The translations under genes and the position numbers were made by a program. Positions 61,092-64,000 of a DNA stretch of 64,000 nt are shown piece after piece. Position 1 is the first letter of the stretch; each line of letters begins with the position of its first letter. The notes under the pieces were generated by a model. It made no database searches and was not told where the DNA came from. It saw only the letters and a list, made by a program, of their open reading frames with translations. This DNA comes from Nocardioides solisilvae. Lineage in GTDB: Bacteria > Actinomycetota > Actinomycetes > Propionibacteriales > Nocardioidaceae. The stretch spans positions 620,001 through 684,000 of the forward strand of contig NZ_QHKX01000001.1 of the NCBI RefSeq assembly GCF_003194625.1. The letters are read 5' to 3'.

Positions 61092-62764
61092 GCGGCACTG
61101 ACGGCACGACGGAGCAGGAGCGCCGCTCGCTGGCCAGCAGCAGCGCGGTGATGGCCGCGGGCACCACCTTCTCGCGGCTGTCGGGCTACCTGCGCAGCGC
61201 GCTGCTGGTGGCGGCCCTGGGCAGCGCGCTCCACGCCGACCTCTTCAACGTCGCCAACACGATCCCCAACGCCCTCTACATCCTGCTGGCCGGCGGCGTC
61301 TTCAACGCCGTGCTGGTGCCCCAGCTGGTCCGCGCGCTGACCCGCGACGAGGACGGCGGCGACGCCTACACCAGCCGGATCATCACCCTGGCCGCCCTCT
61401 TCCTCGGCGCGGTGACCGCGCTGCTCGTCCTGGCGGCCCCGCTGGTGGTGGACCTCTACTTCACCAGCGAGCTCTCCTCGCCCGCCCTGGCGGAGCAGCG
61501 CGACTCGGCGGTCGCCTTCGCGCGCTACTGTCTGCCGCAGGTCTTCTTCTACGGGATGTTCGTGCTGGTCGGGCAGGTGCTCAACGCCCGGGGCACGTTC
61601 GGCCCGATGATGTGGGCGCCGATCGCCAACAACCTGCTCGCCGTCGGGGTCCTGGTGGTCTACCTCGTCGTCTTCGGCCCGGTCTCCGGCGACGGTCTCG
61701 CCGGGCCCTACACCGACGGCCAGGAGCTGCTCCTGGGCCTGGGCTCCACGCTCGGCATCGTGGTGCAGCTGCTGGTGCTGCTGCCCTACCTGCGCGCCGC
61801 GGGCTTCGCCTACCGGCCGCGGTTCGACTTCCGCGGGACGGGCCTGGGCCACACCCTGCGCCTCGGCGTGTGGACGGTCCTCTTCGTCGTGGTCAACCAG
61901 GTCACCTACTGGCAGGTGACCCGCCTGGCCACCAGCGGCCCGGCCGGCTCGGAGGAGGGCACCGGCGTCACCGTCTACGCCAGCTCGATGCTGGTCGCGA
62001 TGGTGCCGCACGCGATCGTCACCGTCTCCTTCGCCACCGCGGTGCTGCCGCGGCTCTCCCGGTACGCCGCCGACGGCGACACCGGCCGGCTGGCGACGAC
62101 CCTGTCCTCGACGATGCGCACCTCCCTGGCCGTCGTCGTCCCCTTCGCCGCGCTCCTCCCGGTGGTCGCCGACGACGTCGCCAACGCGGCGTACGGCTGG
62201 GGGGCGGGGGCCGGCGACGCCTCCACGTTCGTCCCGGCGCTCTCGCTCTTCGGCCTCGGCCTGGTCTTCTTCACCGTCCACTACTTCATGCTCCGCGGCT
62301 TCTACGCCCTCGAGCAGACCCGCACGGTCTTCCTCGTCCAGCTGGTGCACGCGGTGGTCAACATCGCCGCGGCGGTGCTGCTGGTGCGGGAGGCCTCCGC
62401 CCGGCAGACGGCGCCGGCGCTGGTGGTCGCCTACACCCTCGCCTACCTGGTGGTCTCCGCGCTCAGCTACGCCGTGCTGCGGCGGCGGCTGGGCGGCCTC
62501 GGGACGCCGCGGCTGGTCCGGTTCGCGGTCCGCCTGCTGCTGGTGGTGGCCGTCGCCACGCTGGCCGCGTGGCTGGTCGACGTCGGGCTGGGCGCGCTGG
62601 GCGAGGACCCGCACCCCCTGGTCTCGGTCGGCCGCGGCGCCGTGGTGGGCGTCGTCGACCTGGCCGCCCTCGTGGTGCTGGCGCGGTGGCTGCGCCTGCG
62701 GGAGGTCACCGACCTGGTGGATCCCGTCCTGGACACGGTCCGAAGGCGGCTCCGCGCGGGCTGA
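61088..62764 (+). CDS. murJ: lipid II flippase MurJ
   Basis: A 558-residue polytopic MOP-superfamily protein with about 14 spans that moves lipid II across the membrane. It has MAAGTTFSRLSGYLRSALLV, NTIPNALYILLAGGVFNAVL, PQVFFYGMFVLVGQVLNARG and VHYFMLRGFYALEQTRTVFL, all MviN/MurJ hallmarks. There is no fused kinase domain; the adjacent gene encodes a separate pseudokinase. GTG 61088. Confidence 0.95.
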   Translation: MSGTDGTTEQERRSLASSSAVMAAGTTFSRLSGYLRSALLVAALGSALHADLFNVANTIPNALYILLAGGVFNAVLVPQLVRALTRDEDGGDAYTSRIITLAALFLGAVTALLVLAAPLVVDLYFTSELSSPALAEQRDSAVAFARYCLPQVFFYGMFVLVGQVLNARGTFGPMMWAPIANNLLAVGVLVVYLVVFGPVSGDGLAGPYTDGQELLLGLGSTLGIVVQLLVLLPYLRAAGFAYRPRFDFRGTGLGHTLRLGVWTVLFVVVNQVTYWQVTRLATSGPAGSEEGTGVTVYASSMLVAMVPHAIVTVSFATAVLPRLSRYAADGDTGRLATTLSSTMRTSLAVVVPFAALLPVVADDVANAAYGWGAGAGDASTFVPALSLFGLGLVFFTVHYFMLRGFYALEQTRTVFLVQLVHAVVNIAAAVLLVREASARQTAPALVVAYTLAYLVVSALSYAVLRRRLGGLGTPRLVRFAVRLLLVVAVATLAAWLVDVGLGALGEDPHPLVSVGRGAVVGVVDLAALVVLARWLRLREVTDLVDPVLDTVRRRLRAG

Positions 62765-62822
62765 CGTGGCCGTACGATGACCGGGAAGCTGCACCCGGTG
62801 CACCCGAGAGACCTGGAGGACC

Positions 62823-64000
62823 GTGGCCACCTCGCTCCGTGCCGGCGACGTGCTCGCCGAGCGGTACCAGATGGTCGACCTGCTCAGCGAGACCGAGGGT
62901 GGGTGGTTCTGGTGTGCCCACGACGACGTCCTCCAGCGGCAGGTCGCGGTCCACCTGATCCGCGCCGACGACGAGCGCGCCGACGCGCTGATGACCGCCG
63001 CGAAGCGCTCGGCCGCGCTGATGGACCGGCGCAACCTCCGGGTGCTCGACGCCGACCGCGACGACGCGCACTGCTACGTCGTCAACGAGTGGGGCCAGGG
63101 GACGTCGCTGGACAACGCGCTGGCCGACGAGGGGCCGCTGAGCCCGCGCCGGGCGGCGTGGCTGGTGGCCGAGGTCGCCGACACCCTCGCGGTGGCCCAC
63201 GACGGCGGCCGCGCCCACGGCCGCCTGCAGCCCGAGAACGTCCTCGTCGACGAGAACGGCCAGGTGCGGATCATCGGCTTCGGGGTGGACGCCGCCCTGC
63301 ACGGGCTGCCGCCCGACCGGGTCGAGCAGGACGTCCGCGACCTCGCCGCCCTCCTGTACGCCGCCCTGACCGGCCGGTGGCCCGGCGACCGGGAGTCGCT
63401 CGTCCCCGCCGCGCCGCGCGAGCACGACCACCCGCTCCGCCCCCGCCAGGTCCGCGCCGGCATCCCCCGCGTCCTCGACCAGGTCTGCGGCGAGGTGCTG
63501 GGCGAGGGGACCCCCGGACGCAACGGGAGCGCCCGGGCGGGGCTCCCCGGCCTCGGCCACCGCCCCACCCACGACCTCACCACCGCCGCGGGGATCCGCG
63601 ACGCCCTCGGGGAGTTCCTCGGCGACGAGGCGACGGGCAGCACCGCCGTCCCCCTGGCGGCGGCGGTGGCCGGTCCGTCCGGCGGCGCCGACGTCCCCAC
63701 CGAGGCCGGGATGCCGGTCTTTCACGACGACGACGAGGTCGAGTGGCTGCGCGCCCGGGGCAACCCGCCGCCCCCGCCGCCCGCGCTCGAGGAGCCGCCG
63801 GCCCGCCCCCTCTTCGCCACCGACCCCGAGGACGGCACCCCCGTCCGGCGCCCGCGGCCGCCGCGCCCGGCCCCCTCGGACGGTGCCGAGTACTGGCCCT
63901 GGGACACCTCCACCGGCCACGGCGGCACCGGCGGCAGCCACTCGGGCCTGCTCCCGGCCGTGCCCCCGCCCGACCGCGTGCCGGGCCGTCGCTGGCTGCG
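62823..64000 (+). CDS. pseudokinase adjacent to murJ (3' end outside the window)
   Basis: The first 392 residues of a Hanks-kinase-fold protein. The invariant ATP lysine is replaced by H44 in QVAVHLIRAD. The catalytic loop reads HGRLQPEN (132-139) instead of HRDLKPEN, and DFG is IGFG (151-154). It therefore should not phosphorylate. In mycobacteria a pseudokinase domain fused to MviN/MurJ recruits FhaA when phosphorylated; here the two are separate genes 58 bp apart. A long proline-rich tail (residues 310 on) follows. GTG 62823. Confidence 0.9.
   Translation, partial: MATSLRAGDVLAERYQMVDLLSETEGGWFWCAHDDVLQRQVAVHLIRADDERADALMTAAKRSAALMDRRNLRVLDADRDDAHCYVVNEWGQGTSLDNALADEGPLSPRRAAWLVAEVADTLAVAHDGGRAHGRLQPENVLVDENGQVRIIGFGVDAALHGLPPDRVEQDVRDLAALLYAALTGRWPGDRESLVPAAPREHDHPLRPRQVRAGIPRVLDQVCGEVLGEGTPGRNGSARAGLPGLGHRPTHDLTTAAGIRDALGEFLGDEATGSTAVPLAAAVAGPSGGADVPTEAGMPVFHDDDEVEWLRARGNPPPPPPALEEPPARPLFATDPEDGTPVRRPRPPRPAPSDGAEYWPWDTSTGHGGTGGSHSGLLPAVPPPDRVPGRRWL

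Noticed and set aside
1..64000. tRNA, rRNA and classical riboswitch genes
   Set aside because: No cloverleaf with a T-loop GGTTCGAATCC-type segment and no recognisable riboswitch core was found by eye; a covariance-model search would decide this.

Overview
This 64 kb window is very GC-rich actinobacterial chromosome, most likely from a Nocardioides-like member of the Nocardioidaceae. That assignment rests on codon use, many GTG starts, and a familiar gene order: rpsF-ssb-rpsR-rplI-dnaB, femX with an alanine racemase-like gene, padR with ino1, and cca-DUF6049-murJ-pseudokinase. A candidate parS site and a cluster of DnaA-box-like sequences suggest that the right half lies fairly close to oriC.

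Left third (1-27384) is accessory chromosome. It holds GAF and GAF-ANTAR genes, small enzymes, acetyltransferases, an alcohol dehydrogenase, a YitT transporter, a SWIM/SNF2 helicase and a secreted-protein block. An ECF41-type sigma factor shares a promoter motif with a DUF1059-like gene 5.8 kb away. There is also a heliorhodopsin and a decayed metallophosphoesterase. Two paralogous three-gene operons of unknown function (5268-8552 and 21592-24832) encode membrane proteins. The two larger proteins of each operon carry an identical C-x5-H-x20-C-x2-C motif.

The middle (27390-40954) is a 13.6 kb transposable element, visibly less GC-rich than its surroundings. It has TG...CA ends, repeated end motifs, and a 5-bp target duplication (TCAGT) that falls exactly on the dnaB stop codon. 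It carries merA/merR, a complete type I Wadjet anti-plasmid operon (jetABCD), a Phd-like antitoxin gene with an unrecognised partner, an orphan gene, a TnsA-like endonuclease and a 3'-truncated TnsB-like DDE transposase. No tnsC or tniQ is present, so this looks like a defective Tn7-like element serving as a defence and metal-resistance island.

Right third (40955-64000) is core: replication (dnaB, ssb, putative DnaA boxes), ribosomal proteins (with a possible autoregulatory rpsF leader), cell wall (femX, PBP, murJ with its adjacent pseudokinase), inositol synthesis (ino1 with a PadR regulator), tRNA maturation (cca) and DNA repair (endonuclease IV). No tRNA, rRNA or CRISPR array was found.
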